A DNA stretch of 64,000 nucleotides from Chitinophaga japonensis (GCF_007830125.1 NZ_VLLG01000005.1:620001-684000), one strand, 5' to 3'; shown: positions 27,738 to 36,909, numbered from the stretch's first letter. The notes: generated from the sequence alone by a model not told the origin. Numbers and translations are program-made.

Positions 27738-27755
27738 ATCTGCTGTAAGCGTTTT

Positions 27756-28874
27756 TTAAATGAGAAACTTTTCCGCGTCCCGGTGCTTGAATGTCAGTCC
27801 CAGGCCCGGCCTGTCCAGGTCCGGCAACAGGCAACCCTGCCGCGGCGGTGATACGCCATCGAACAGCATCCGTTCGATCCTGGCGTGGTCATAAAAATAT
27901 TCGCCGGTAAAAAAAGAGGGTAAAGCCAGCGCAGCGTGCAGGTGCAGGGCCGGCGCGCAGTGCGATGAAAAAGGGAGCCCGGCCGCTTCGCAGAGGTGCC
28001 CGGCTTTCAGGAAACCGCTGATGCCGCCGCAACGGGTCGCATCCGCCTGCAGCACGTCCACGGCGCCGGCCTGCAGCATGCTGCGAAAACAGGCCAGGTT
28101 CCAGGCATATTCGCCGGCGGCGATGTTCATGCCGGCCGGGGCGCGTTCCCGGATAAAACGCAGCCCTTCCAGGTTATCGGAAGACACCGGCTCTTCCAGC
28201 CAGGTCACCCCCAGCGCAGCAAAGCGGGCTGCCTTATCCAGCGCCTGTTTGACGGTATAGGCGCCGTTGGCGTCCACGAAAAGCACGGTGGCGGGGCCCA
28301 CTGCTTCCCGCGCCGCCCGCACCCTGGCTACGTCCAGCTCCGGGTCGGCGCCTGTTTTCATCTTTACGCTGCTGATACCCTGCGCGGCCCAGCCACCCAG
28401 TTGTTCCTGCAGGCGCCCCCTGGTATAGTCCGTAAAACCGCCGCTGCCGTATACGGGCATGGCGTCTTTCGCCTGGCCCAGCAACCGGCAAAGGGGCAGC
28501 TCCAGCATGCGGGCCTTGAGATCCCACAGCGCGGTATCCACGGCGGACACCGCCATCATGGCAAGACCACAATTACCGTTGTTCCTGATATTACGTATAA
28601 GCGTTTGAGTAAGATGCGGGATCTGCAGCGCATCCTGCGTAAGCAGCAGGTCCGCCAGCTCGCTGTTAATAAAGCCGGCTGCAGCGCTGCTGCTGTACGT
28701 ATAGCCGATGCCGGTACAGCTTCCCGCCTGTATTTCCACCAGCACCAGCGTGGTGCTTTCCCATTCCAATGTGCCATCCGCTTCCGGGGTTTCGGCCGGT
28801 ACCCGGTAGGCACGGGCCTTCACCTGCCGTATCCGGGCGGTATCCCGGATCACGGCCTCCTGCTGATCTTTCAT
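27756..28874 (-). CDS. Enolase-superfamily enzyme (mandelate racemase/muconate lactonising type)
   Basis: This 372-residue protein has the capping domain and barrel of the superfamily. The Lys-x-Lys base (SVKMKTG near 206-212), the metal ligands Asp in LFVDANGAY, Glu in WLEEPVS and Asp in LQADATRCGG, and a His in SSHCAPALHLH can all be seen. Such enzymes remove an alpha-proton of a carboxylate, as dehydratases, racemases or cycloisomerases of sugar acids and related compounds. The gene lies between the FAD dehydrogenase and the TPP enzyme, spacing 18 and 15 bases, which suggests they share a carboxylate pathway. The substrate cannot be told. Confidence 0.87.
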   Translation of the reverse strand: MKDQQEAVIRDTARIRQVKARAYRVPAETPEADGTLEWESTTLVLVEIQAGSCTGIGYTYSSSAAAGFINSELADLLLTQDALQIPHLTQTLIRNIRNNGNCGLAMMAVSAVDTALWDLKARMLELPLCRLLGQAKDAMPVYGSGGFTDYTRGRLQEQLGGWAAQGISSVKMKTGADPELDVARVRAAREAVGPATVLFVDANGAYTVKQALDKAARFAALGVTWLEEPVSSDNLEGLRFIRERAPAGMNIAAGEYAWNLACFRSMLQAGAVDVLQADATRCGGISGFLKAGHLCEAAGLPFSSHCAPALHLHAALALPSFFTGEYFYDHARIERMLFDGVSPPRQGCLLPDLDRPGLGLTFKHRDAEKFLI

Positions 28875-28889
28875 TTCCTGCTCCTGTTA

Positions 28890-30680
28890 TTATTTTTCCT
28901 TTGCGGGAAAAAATTCCGCAACCACATCCTTGTAGGTCTGCCTGATCACATCGATCGCGTCGCTATCCCCTCCCGCCATGGCAGCGGTAAACGCCTTCAT
29001 CTGCTCAAAGCTGATATGCGGGGGCGTCATGGGTACCGAAGGATCGGTGCAGGCTTCCAGCACCACGGGCTTCCGGGCCGCAAAGGCGGCGTCCAACGCA
29101 GCAGGCACATCTTCCGGGTCTTCCACCCGGATGCCTTCCAGGCCCAGCATCCTGGCATATTGTGCATAAGGGAAGTCCGGCACGTCCTGTGAGGCGTCAA
29201 ATTTGGGATCGCCGGCCATCACGCGCTGTTCCCAGGTCACCATGTTCAGGTCGCGGTTATTCAGCACCAGTATCATGAGGCGCGGGTCTTTCCAGCGTTT
29301 GTAGTATTTGGCGATGGTGATCAGCTCATTAATGCCCATCATCTGCATGGCGCCATCACCGATCAGGGCAATGGGCATACGGTCGGGATAGGCAAACTTG
29401 GCGGCAATGGCATACGGCACGGCCGGGCACATGGTAGCCAGGTTGCCAGACAGCGAGGCCATCATACCATCGCGTATTTTGATGTCCCTTGCAAACCAGG
29501 CCGCGGTAGAACCGGAATCCGCAGAAAGGATGCAATTGTCCGGCAGGCGGCCGGACAGCTCATGGAACACGTACTGCGGGTTGATGGGCTTTGCGCTGTT
29601 GTCTGCCCTGGCTTCCAGCACACGCCACCAGCGATCCATTTCGCGGATGATGTTTTCCTGCCAGCCCCGGTCCGTTTTTCTTTTTAACAAAGGAATAAGC
29701 GCGCGCAAAGTCGCCTTGCTATCACCCAGCAGGTGCACATCCATCGGGTAACGGATGCCCAGCATGCTGGCATCAATATCTATCTGCACGCCTTTCGCTT
29801 TTCCTTCCTCCGGCAGGTATTCTGAATAGGGAAAGCCGGAGCCTACCATCAGCAAGGTATCGCAATCCGTCATGAGGTCCCAACTGGGCTTTGTTCCCAG
29901 CAGGCCGATGGCGCCGGTTACATAAGGCAGGTCGTCCGGCAGCAGCGCCTTGCCCAACATGGCTTTGGCCACGCCGGCGCCCAGCAGCTCCGCTACCTCT
30001 TTGATCTCTTCAGCAGCGTTAAAAGCGCCGGCGCCGGCCAGTATGGCTACCCGTTTTCCTTCGTTCAATATGTCGGCGGCATGCCGCAAGTCTTCCTCCG
30101 CAGGCAGCACGCGGGACTGTGCATATCCCATGCTGGAGTGCACGGTGCCATGCCTATGGGGAGGTTCTTCATAATCCATTTCCTGCACGTCGTTGGGAAA
30201 AATAATGCAGGTCACGGTGCGCTGCGCCTGCGCTATCCGGAAAGCCCGGTCAATGAGGTGGCGGGTCTGCGAAGGATCGCTGGCCATATGCACATAGGCG
30301 CAGGCCACATCCTTGTAAAGGGAGATGAGGTCCACTTCCTGCTGGTAGCTGCCACCCATGGCCGCTCTTGCCTGCTGGCCTACAATGGCCACCACCGGCT
30401 GGTGGTCCATCTTGGCGTCGTACAAACCGTTGAGCAGGTGGATGGCGCCAGGGCCGGAAGTGGCCATGCACACTCCTACTTCCCCTGTGAACTTGGCATG
30501 CCCTGACGCCATGAATGCCGCCATCTCTTCGTGGCGCACCTGTACAAAATCTATTTTTTCCTTTGCGCGGTTAAATGCGCCCATAATACCATTAATGCCA
30601 TCGCCGGGGTATCCGAACACTCTTTTCACGCCCCATTGGTGAAGGCGGTCCACCATATAATCTGCTACCATTTGTGCCAT
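28890..30680 (-). CDS. Thiamine-diphosphate enzyme, pyruvate oxidase / acetolactate synthase-like
   Basis: The 596-residue chain has the three-domain plan of the family. The N-terminal Pyr domain has the cofactor-activating Glu in RHEEMAAFMASGHAK (about residue 51); a middle Rossmann domain (RVAILAGAGAFNA) and a C-terminal PP domain with LIGDGAMQMMGINE and NNRDLN (the GDG...NN metal/TPP motif) follow. Members decarboxylate pyruvate and pass carbon or electrons to phosphate, quinone or a second keto acid. The final helix that binds the membrane in PoxB is not obvious. The start at 30680 follows an A-rich leader; a longer start at 30704 adds eight mostly basic residues. It sits 64 bases after the cytochrome b-c gene. 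Confidence 0.85.
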   Translation of the reverse strand: MAQMVADYMVDRLHQWGVKRVFGYPGDGINGIMGAFNRAKEKIDFVQVRHEEMAAFMASGHAKFTGEVGVCMATSGPGAIHLLNGLYDAKMDHQPVVAIVGQQARAAMGGSYQQEVDLISLYKDVACAYVHMASDPSQTRHLIDRAFRIAQAQRTVTCIIFPNDVQEMDYEEPPHRHGTVHSSMGYAQSRVLPAEEDLRHAADILNEGKRVAILAGAGAFNAAEEIKEVAELLGAGVAKAMLGKALLPDDLPYVTGAIGLLGTKPSWDLMTDCDTLLMVGSGFPYSEYLPEEGKAKGVQIDIDASMLGIRYPMDVHLLGDSKATLRALIPLLKRKTDRGWQENIIREMDRWWRVLEARADNSAKPINPQYVFHELSGRLPDNCILSADSGSTAAWFARDIKIRDGMMASLSGNLATMCPAVPYAIAAKFAYPDRMPIALIGDGAMQMMGINELITIAKYYKRWKDPRLMILVLNNRDLNMVTWEQRVMAGDPKFDASQDVPDFPYAQYARMLGLEGIRVEDPEDVPAALDAAFAARKPVVLEACTDPSVPMTPPHISFEQMKAFTAAMAGGDSDAIDVIRQTYKDVVAEFFPAKEK

Positions 30681-30744
30681 AAGTTTTTTTCTTTTTCGGC
30701 ACAAATACCAGACCAGCCATGCCAGGCAGGGCTATGAGCACACG

Positions 30745-32145
30745 CTATTGCCTGCTCTGCAGGAAGGCGATCAACTGCTGCATCTCCCGGTGCCGGAGCA
30801 GGCGACCGTAAGCAGGCATGCCGGTGCTGCCATTCAGTATGCGTATATGCATTTCCGTTGTACTTAGCCGGCTGCCTGCATGTGTCAGGTCCGGGCCTAC
30901 TATCCCGCCCTTGTCCCCTATGCGGTGACAATACAGGCAGCCTTTCTGCTCAAACAATACTTTCCCCGCCTTTACATCGGGGCCGGCGGAAGCGGCCACT
31001 GCCGGCGGCAAGGTCCGCTGCTTGAATGCAGGCGACCAGCCGGCCCTGCTGCCGGCCAGCAGTAGCGCGCCTATCAGCACGATCACCGCAATGCTTCCCG
31101 CAACGGCCCAGGGCCTTTTCAAGGGGCTTCTTTCTCCTTTATTGGAGAGAAAAGGCAGGGCAAACAGCAGGAAGAGGGCGATCAGCGGACCGAAGAACAT
31201 GGCATAGGATTCCACTTCCGGGGGCATCAGCGCAAACAGCGCATATATCCACAACAGGTACCAGTCCGGTTGGGGCTGGGTATACACAATGGAGGGATCA
31301 GGCGGCTTTCTCAGCGGCGGCGGACCAGCCACCGCCGCCAGCAGGACCACCAGCAAAAGCACCGCTACACTGAACACCACATCGCGCCAGGCCACATAAG
31401 GCCAGAAGGCAATGCCTTCGCTCCGGAGCGCATTACGGTACCAGGTGCGGTAAGTTTTCGGGTCTACCGGCCTGCCCGCTTTGGGCGGCTCGGAAATGCC
31501 GTTGCGCACCACCAGCCACAGGTGAAAGCCCAGGAACAGGATGAGCAGGCCGGGCACCATAAAAACATGATACGTGTAGAACCTGCTCAGGGTGTGCCCG
31601 CCCAGGGTATCGCCCCCCATCAGCAAACGCGCCAGGGACGGACCTATAAGCGGCACGCGGCCCATCTGCTCCGCCGCCACTACGGCAGACCAGACGCCGT
31701 TATCGTCCCAGCGCAGGAGCTGCCCGGTAAATCCCATCACGGTGGTCAGCAACAGCAATATGATACCGCTGACCCAGCTCATTTCCCGTGGATATTTATA
31801 AGCGGCGGTGAGGTATACCCGCAACATATGGATGCCCGCCAGCAGCATCATGGCGGAAGCGCCGAAGTAGTGAATGCCCCGCAGCCAGCGGCCCAGCACG
31901 GCCTGCTGCGTAATGTACTGCAGGGAGGCAAAGGCCTTGTCCGATGAAGGCTGGTACATGAGCGCCAGCGCCGACCCGGTAACGATCTGCAGTATAAAGC
32001 AGAACAGGGTGGCGCTGCCAAATACATAATTCCACTTTAATCCCCGCGGCACTTTATGCTGTAGCAGCGGATGCAGCATTTCTGACAGTCCGCTCCGGTC
32101 ATCTATCCATTGCCATATACGTTTCAGCGTTTTCTTCATGAGCAC
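30745..32145 (-). CDS. Cytochrome b of a bc-type complex, fused to a C-terminal cytochrome c domain
   Basis: This 466-residue protein has about eight membrane helices. Two helices carry the haem pairs: IHYFGASAMMLLAGIH, with 13 residues between the His, and YHVFMVPGLLILFLGFH, with 14. The 14-residue spacing in the second is the pattern of b6 rather than mitochondrial cytochrome b. Quinol-site-type residues PPE are present in LMPPEVES. The last ~80 residues form a class I cytochrome c with CLYCH and distal Met (GMPAYG). It should take electrons from quinol at the inner membrane and pass them to caa3 oxidase. GTG at 32145 or ATG at 32139 may start it, just after the Rieske stop. Confidence 0.92.
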   Translation of the reverse strand: MLMKKTLKRIWQWIDDRSGLSEMLHPLLQHKVPRGLKWNYVFGSATLFCFILQIVTGSALALMYQPSSDKAFASLQYITQQAVLGRWLRGIHYFGASAMMLLAGIHMLRVYLTAAYKYPREMSWVSGIILLLLTTVMGFTGQLLRWDDNGVWSAVVAAEQMGRVPLIGPSLARLLMGGDTLGGHTLSRFYTYHVFMVPGLLILFLGFHLWLVVRNGISEPPKAGRPVDPKTYRTWYRNALRSEGIAFWPYVAWRDVVFSVAVLLLVVLLAAVAGPPPLRKPPDPSIVYTQPQPDWYLLWIYALFALMPPEVESYAMFFGPLIALFLLFALPFLSNKGERSPLKRPWAVAGSIAVIVLIGALLLAGSRAGWSPAFKQRTLPPAVAASAGPDVKAGKVLFEQKGCLYCHRIGDKGGIVGPDLTHAGSRLSTTEMHIRILNGSTGMPAYGRLLRHREMQQLIAFLQSRQ

Positions 32146-32149
32146 TTAC

Positions 32150-32659
32150 TTAATCCTGGATCTCTGTGATAGGCACGGGGGCGGTTTTCATTTCCACCGT
32201 ACCACGCTTTACCCGCACCTGGTAGCGTACCAGCGATTTGGGAGGCGGACCAGCCGCCACGGAGCCATCGCCGTAGAACACGCCGCCATGGCAGGGGCAC
32301 ATGAACAGTCCTGCTTTTTCCTCCCAGCGTACCGGGCAACCCAGATGGGTGCAGTTGGCCGAAAAAGCGATGAAAAGATCCTCCTGCTCCCGCCGGAGCC
32401 ATGCGGCAGACCTGGCGGTAGTGCCGGCCCAGGGTAACGGGTCTGCATTGATAAAAGTGATGAGCTTCGTAGCGCCTACCGGGATGTCTGACAGGCGGGC
32501 CACTTTTCTCCATTGCTGCTCCGACCGGCGCAGCAGGGGGGCCAGCAGGGCGCCCAGCACCGGCACCGATACCAGGGCAGCAGGAATGGCCGCCAGCCAG
32601 AGGCTCAGCTTTACCAGGAAGCTGCGCCTGCTTTCAGGGATGTTGTTGGGTATCATCAT
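32150..32659 (-). CDS. Rieske 2Fe-2S subunit of the bc-type complex
   Basis: This 169-residue protein has an N-terminal membrane helix (about 12-44, after a basic start) and the Rieske fold with both cluster boxes, CTHLGC and CPCHGG. Two Cys and two His of these boxes bind the cluster. It takes the first electron from quinol at the outer face of the membrane. It is 4 bases before the cytochrome b-c gene and overlaps the small membrane protein upstream by 26 bases. Confidence 0.95.
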   Translation of the reverse strand: MMIPNNIPESRRSFLVKLSLWLAAIPAALVSVPVLGALLAPLLRRSEQQWRKVARLSDIPVGATKLITFINADPLPWAGTTARSAAWLRREQEDLFIAFSANCTHLGCPVRWEEKAGLFMCPCHGGVFYGDGSVAAGPPPKSLVRYQVRVKRGTVEMKTAPVPITEIQD

Positions 32660-32849
32660 GGCAGATCGCTTTTATCCATCCGGTGAGGGAAATGAAAGTG
32701 CCCGCCAGGCCGGCTGCAAAAATGAGCCAGGTGGTCAGCAGCCCCCAGCCGGTAAACAGCAGGGAAACGGCCAGCATAAAAGGCATGCGGGTAGGCGAAG
32801 GCATTTCCTCCGGCTTTGCTTTTACGGTTGATTCTTCTGATGTGATCAT
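32634..32849 (-). CDS. Small membrane protein of the respiratory operon
   Basis: This is a 71-residue protein with a polar head (MITSEESTVKAKPEEMPSPTR) and one long or two short hydrophobic stretches (about 22-60). Its start overlaps the CtaG stop by four bases (ATGA) and its end overlaps the Rieske gene by 26 bases. This coupling marks a real gene. Small single-helix subunits of this size occur with caa3/ba3 oxidases and bc complexes, but the sequence does not match one that I can name. It may be a linker subunit between the two complexes. Confidence 0.65.
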   Translation of the reverse strand: MITSEESTVKAKPEEMPSPTRMPFMLAVSLLFTGWGLLTTWLIFAAGLAGTFISLTGWIKAICHDDTQQHP

Positions 32850-33658
32850 GATGCAATATTTTTTACTGCGGACGCCGGTTCCCTGCTGCCGAACCACCCG
32901 GCCATCAGGTATATGGCGCCGCTGATATAAATGAAGCAGCAGGGCACCCACATGATCAGGCCCGCCGCCTGCTGGTCGGCCTTGCGGGTAAGCTGCCATT
33001 GCTGTTGAATAACGGCGTTGAGCCCATAGGCATCGGCTGCGGATAGATAGTGCATATACGTACCTGCCGGTGCAAAGGTGATCAGCAACCCCAGTATGGA
33101 ACAACCGGTACAGGCAGTGAACAGGTATACCACTCCGGAAAGCGCATGCATGCGGTAACGCGGGTCAGGGTGCAGCACCGGCGCACTGTAGACCATCCCT
33201 CCCAATACCAGGCTGAACGTCTCTGCAACATGCACCCAGTGCACGCCGCCGGGATGATGCATACCGTCCATGCTGCTGTTGAAAATAACCGGCACATGCC
33301 AGCACCACATCACGCCCATACCTATTATCCAGGCCGCTGCGGGGTTCCTGCGCAGCCATGCGAACAGCCGGTCCGGCAGGCTTTGGGCGGTTACCCGCGG
33401 CCATCCCAGCAGCAACAATGGCCCTACCAGCAGCAACAATATCACGTGCACGGTCATATGCGCGCTGAACAGGTAATGCGCCGACAGCACCTGCAGCGGG
33501 GAACAAAGGCAGAGGAGCAGCAGCGCCCCCGCTACTGCCGCATACTTCATACGCGGGTTACGCCGGAAACCGCCGCACAACCCGTACAGCAGCGCCAGTG
33601 CGGCAATGACGACCGCCGCTGTACCATCTATACTCCAAAATGAAATTGTATGATTCAT
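32846..33658 (-). CDS. ctaG: CtaG-type cytochrome c oxidase assembly protein
   Basis: The 270-residue inner-membrane protein has about seven helices and the caa3_CtaG pattern of Met/His-bearing helices: HYLFSAHMTVHVILLLLVGP, GVMWCWHVPVIFNSSMDG and VHVAETFSLVLGGMVYSAP. The family is linked to copper insertion into the CuB or CuA site. The ATG at 33658 is chosen over an upstream start at 33718, which would run into the subunit III end. It lies between subunit III (11 bases) and the small membrane protein (4-base overlap). Confidence 0.88.
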   Translation of the reverse strand: MNHTISFWSIDGTAAVVIAALALLYGLCGGFRRNPRMKYAAVAGALLLLCLCSPLQVLSAHYLFSAHMTVHVILLLLVGPLLLLGWPRVTAQSLPDRLFAWLRRNPAAAWIIGMGVMWCWHVPVIFNSSMDGMHHPGGVHWVHVAETFSLVLGGMVYSAPVLHPDPRYRMHALSGVVYLFTACTGCSILGLLITFAPAGTYMHYLSAADAYGLNAVIQQQWQLTRKADQQAAGLIMWVPCCFIYISGAIYLMAGWFGSREPASAVKNIAS

Positions 33659-33669
33659 TACACGCAGGT

Positions 33670-34221
33670 TTAAAGAATGTAAGGCAACAGGTACACGGTG
33701 GAAAAAACCGCGATCCAAACCACGTCCACAAAATGCCAGTAAATACCAATAGCCCCGATGGCGGCAGCGGCGCTTCGCTTTCCATTTTCCAGCGTTGACA
33801 GCCAGGACAGGTACAGCAGCGCGATGATACCGGTGAGCACATGCAACCCGTGAAAACCCGTCAGCGCAAAGAAGGCGGAGCCGAACACGCTACTGCTTAC
33901 CGTTACCTGTTCCTTACGTATCAGCCTGAAATATTCATATCCCTGCCCGCTCAGAAAAACAAGTCCCAGGCAGGCCGTACAAAGCAGCCAGAACAGCGCT
34001 TTGCCGCTTACGCCTTTGCGGTGGTGCTTTTCCGCCACCAGGAAAGTAATGCTGCTGGATAGCAGCACCAGTGTAAAAGGAATAGCCGTGCGGATGTCCA
34101 ACTGCTGCCTGGCCACCTGGTCAAAGTCGCCGCTGTTCCAGAAATGCAGGTAACCAAGCAGGAGCGATATAAAAAAGACCGCTTCGGAACCTATTGCCAG
34201 TTTCATCATCAGTTTGTGCAT
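33670..34221 (-). CDS. ctaE: Cytochrome c oxidase subunit III
   Basis: The 183-residue protein has five helices and the CtaE motifs EAVFFISLLLGYLHFW near the start, GFHGLHVLTGIIAL and YWHFVDVVWIAVFSTVYLLPYI at the end. Subunit III lines the oxidase and supports proton uptake. The start MHKLMMKLAIGSEAVFF at 34221 is 5 bases after the CtaD stop. A longer start at 34266 would overlap CtaD by 40 bases and adds polar residues that the family lacks. Confidence 0.94.
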   Translation of the reverse strand: MHKLMMKLAIGSEAVFFISLLLGYLHFWNSGDFDQVARQQLDIRTAIPFTLVLLSSSITFLVAEKHHRKGVSGKALFWLLCTACLGLVFLSGQGYEYFRLIRKEQVTVSSSVFGSAFFALTGFHGLHVLTGIIALLYLSWLSTLENGKRSAAAAIGAIGIYWHFVDVVWIAVFSTVYLLPYIL

Positions 34222-34226
34222 GTGCG

Positions 34227-35873
34227 CTAATCTTTGTCCGGGTTTTCCGGGTGTTTCAGATCCCACAGTGGTCGCCTGCTGTTCACGGGCGGCAGGCGGT
34301 CAAAATTCTTTTCGGGCGGCGGCGAGGCCGTGTACCATTCCAGCGTAAAGGCATCCCAGGGATCGGCCGGCGCCGGCGGTCCTTTCCGGATGCTGCGATA
34401 CAGGTTGTAGAGCAGCAACATTACTGCCAGCGCCATCAGGAAAGCACCGGCGGAGGCCAGGAAATTCAGCAGCGTGTAATACGGGATATCCGGGTAGGTA
34501 TATACCCGGCGCGGCATGCCCATCAGGCCCAGGAAATGCTGGATGAAAAAAGTAAGGTTGAACCCGATGACGAACAGCCAGAAGAACCACCTGCCCAGCC
34601 GTTCGTCCAGCATGCGGCCGCTCATCTTGGGAAACCAGTAGAACAGGGCGGCAAACATGCCGAACAGGGAGCCGCCAATGAACACGTAATGCAGGTGCGC
34701 CACTACAAAGTAGCTGTCCGTCAACTGCCAGTCTATGGGCACAATGGAGAAAGCGATGCCGCTTAGGCCGCCAATGGTGAACTCGATCAAAAAAGCTACC
34801 GCAAACAGCATGGGTACCGTAAAGCGCAAATGCCCGCCGTACATGGTGCCCAGCCAGTTGAATATCTTTACGCCGGTGGGAATGCCGATCAGCATGCTGC
34901 TGGCCGCAAAAAAGCTGTTGACCGTATTGCCCAGCCCTGTGGCAAACATATGATGCACCCATACTCCAAAGGACAGCAGCGCAATGGCTACCGTAGAACC
35001 GGCCACAAAAGCATACCCGAATATCCTTTTCCCGGAAAATACCTGGAATACTTCCGAATACACGCCAAAGGCCGGCAGGATCAATATGTACACTTCCGGG
35101 TGACCGAACATCCAGAACAGGTGCTCCCATAACAGGGCGGAGCCGCCAGCCGCCGTATTGAAGAAATGCGCATTTATAAGGCGGTCCAGCAGCAGCATGC
35201 TCAACGCGGCATTCAGGGCAGGCAACGCGCCGACGATAAGGAATGAATTGACCAGCGCCATCCATACAAAAAGCGGCACACGCTTCAGCGACATGCCTTT
35301 TACACGCATGGTGAGCACGGTCACAATCGTATTGATACCGGTGCTGACGCTGCCGATACCTGCCAGCAGCAGGCCCATGGCATAATAGTCAATGCCCCTG
35401 GAAGTGGAATACTGCTGCTGGTTCAGGGGCGCATAGTTAAACCAGCCGGCATTGGGGGCGCCGCCGGCCGCAATGCTGAAGTAGAGCAGCAAGCCGCCGA
35501 ACAGGGTGATCCACAAAGCAAAAGCATTGAGGCGCGGGTAAGCCATTTCATTCGCGCCGATCATCAGCGGGGTAACGTAAACGGTTATCCCAAGCAATGC
35601 GGGCATCATCACGAAAAAGATCATAGTGGTGCCATGCATGGTAAAAAGCTGGTTGTACACATCGGGATGCAGCAGTTGGTTATTGGCCACAGCGAGCTGC
35701 ACCCGCATCAGCAGGGCGGCGCTGCCGCCAATGATAAAGAAGAACAGCGCCGTCAGCAGGTACATGATGCCGATATCTTTATGATCCACCGTAGTGAACC
35801 AGTGGTGCAGCGGCTTCTTCCTTCCGCTGGCGGCGGGCAGTTTGTCAACAGTATGGGTAAAAAAAGTATCCAT
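34227..35873 (-). CDS. ctaD: Cytochrome c oxidase subunit I
   Basis: The 548-residue protein has 12 helices and haem-copper oxidase hallmarks: the entry motif HHWFTTVDHKDIGIMYLL, the low-spin haem His in FTMHGTTMIFFVMMP, the CuB/cross-linked His-Tyr motif WMFGHPEVYILILPAFG, WVHHMFATG for two CuB His, and VVAHLHYVFIGG with the haem His pair. It is an A-type oxidase that reduces oxygen to water and pumps protons. It follows subunit II by 16 bases and precedes subunit III by 5. Confidence 0.97.
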   Translation of the reverse strand: MDTFFTHTVDKLPAASGRKKPLHHWFTTVDHKDIGIMYLLTALFFFIIGGSAALLMRVQLAVANNQLLHPDVYNQLFTMHGTTMIFFVMMPALLGITVYVTPLMIGANEMAYPRLNAFALWITLFGGLLLYFSIAAGGAPNAGWFNYAPLNQQQYSTSRGIDYYAMGLLLAGIGSVSTGINTIVTVLTMRVKGMSLKRVPLFVWMALVNSFLIVGALPALNAALSMLLLDRLINAHFFNTAAGGSALLWEHLFWMFGHPEVYILILPAFGVYSEVFQVFSGKRIFGYAFVAGSTVAIALLSFGVWVHHMFATGLGNTVNSFFAASSMLIGIPTGVKIFNWLGTMYGGHLRFTVPMLFAVAFLIEFTIGGLSGIAFSIVPIDWQLTDSYFVVAHLHYVFIGGSLFGMFAALFYWFPKMSGRMLDERLGRWFFWLFVIGFNLTFFIQHFLGLMGMPRRVYTYPDIPYYTLLNFLASAGAFLMALAVMLLLYNLYRSIRKGPPAPADPWDAFTLEWYTASPPPEKNFDRLPPVNSRRPLWDLKHPENPDKD

Positions 35874-35889
35874 TGTGTAAAAAGATCAC

Positions 35890-36855
35890 TTATTCCAGTT
35901 GAGACAGGTATGCGGTCAATGCTTTTACCGTAGAATCCGCCAGGTGGAGATACGGCATGTAAATGCCGGGTTTCCGCTCCTGGGGATTGCGCAGGAAGGC
36001 TTCCAGGTGCGCCCGGTCATTCCGTATCAGCCCGGTAAGCAGGGTTTGCCTGCCTGCTACATGCGTGAGATCAGGACCGGTAGTACCATTGGCGGCCGTA
36101 CCTGCAATGCGGTGGCAGTCCGCACAGGTCTGCTCCATGAACAGGGCCGCACCCGGCAAAGCAGCCGCTTCCGGCGAGGCCGGCGCTGCATGATGCGCCT
36201 GCCATTTATCAAACGCTTCCTGCGGCTGCACTACTACTACCAGGCGCATGCCGGCGTGCTGTGCGCCACAGAACTCGCTGCAGGCGCCGTAATAAACGCC
36301 CGGCTTGTCGATAGTGAGCCACAGGTGATTTTCCCGGTTGGGCACCAGGTCCATCTTGTTGCCAAAGGCCGGTATCCACCAGTCGTGGATCACATCTGCC
36401 GATAACAGCCGCAGCAGCAGCCGTTTCTTTACCGGCAGGTGTATCTCGTTGGCTGTCACCGCTCCGCTGCCGGGGTAGCGGGCCTCCCACCACCACTGGT
36501 GCGCGGTGATGATCACATCCGGTGTTCTGCCCGCTGCATCCGGCAGCACCCGCTGCATGGTATGAATGCTGTAATACAGGAACCCGCCCACCATTAAAAA
36601 AGGAATACCGATCATCGCTACTTCCCAGCTACCGGCGGGACTCCGGGTAGCAGCCGGGGCGCGGCCGGTCCTGAAACGGTAAAGGATATACGCAGTCAGC
36701 CCCGTTACCACCAGCAGGATAAATCCGGCAGCTATAAAGAAAGCGCCCGTAAGACGGTTGATCTCTATACCCTGTTGTGAGGCTGCATCGAATATGGACT
36801 GCAAAGGAATATCAACGGAAATGCTGTCTTTTTGCGGTAATGACTGCATGATCAT
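35890..36855 (-). CDS. ctaC: Cytochrome c oxidase subunit II with a fused cytochrome c domain
   Basis: The 321-residue protein has two membrane helices, a cupredoxin domain with the complete CuA site (ADVIHDWWIPAF His and CSEFCGAQHAGM), and a C-terminal cytochrome c with CADCH and distal Met (KPGIYMPYL). This is the plan of caa3 oxidases, which take electrons from their own tethered cytochrome c. The second ATG at 36849 is also possible. It is the first gene of the ten-gene run. An inverted repeat lies 10 bases before its start, and the divergent SDR gene begins 54 bases away. Confidence 0.95.
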   Translation of the reverse strand: MIMQSLPQKDSISVDIPLQSIFDAASQQGIEINRLTGAFFIAAGFILLVVTGLTAYILYRFRTGRAPAATRSPAGSWEVAMIGIPFLMVGGFLYYSIHTMQRVLPDAAGRTPDVIITAHQWWWEARYPGSGAVTANEIHLPVKKRLLLRLLSADVIHDWWIPAFGNKMDLVPNRENHLWLTIDKPGVYYGACSEFCGAQHAGMRLVVVVQPQEAFDKWQAHHAAPASPEAAALPGAALFMEQTCADCHRIAGTAANGTTGPDLTHVAGRQTLLTGLIRNDRAHLEAFLRNPQERKPGIYMPYLHLADSTVKALTAYLSQLE

Positions 36856-36864
36856 ACATGGCGC

Positions 36865-36881
36865 GGCACAAACATTGTACC
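36865..36881. promoter_or_regulatory. Near-perfect inverted repeat before the oxidase operon
   Basis: GGCACAA-ACA-TTGTACC has 6 of 7 matching arm positions. It lies in the 54-base spacer between the oxidase operon and the divergent SDR gene, close to the ctaC start, so it could bind a regulator of either gene. Confidence 0.35.
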
Positions 36882-36909
36882 ACCAGTTGACACACATATC
36901 CTATTCATC

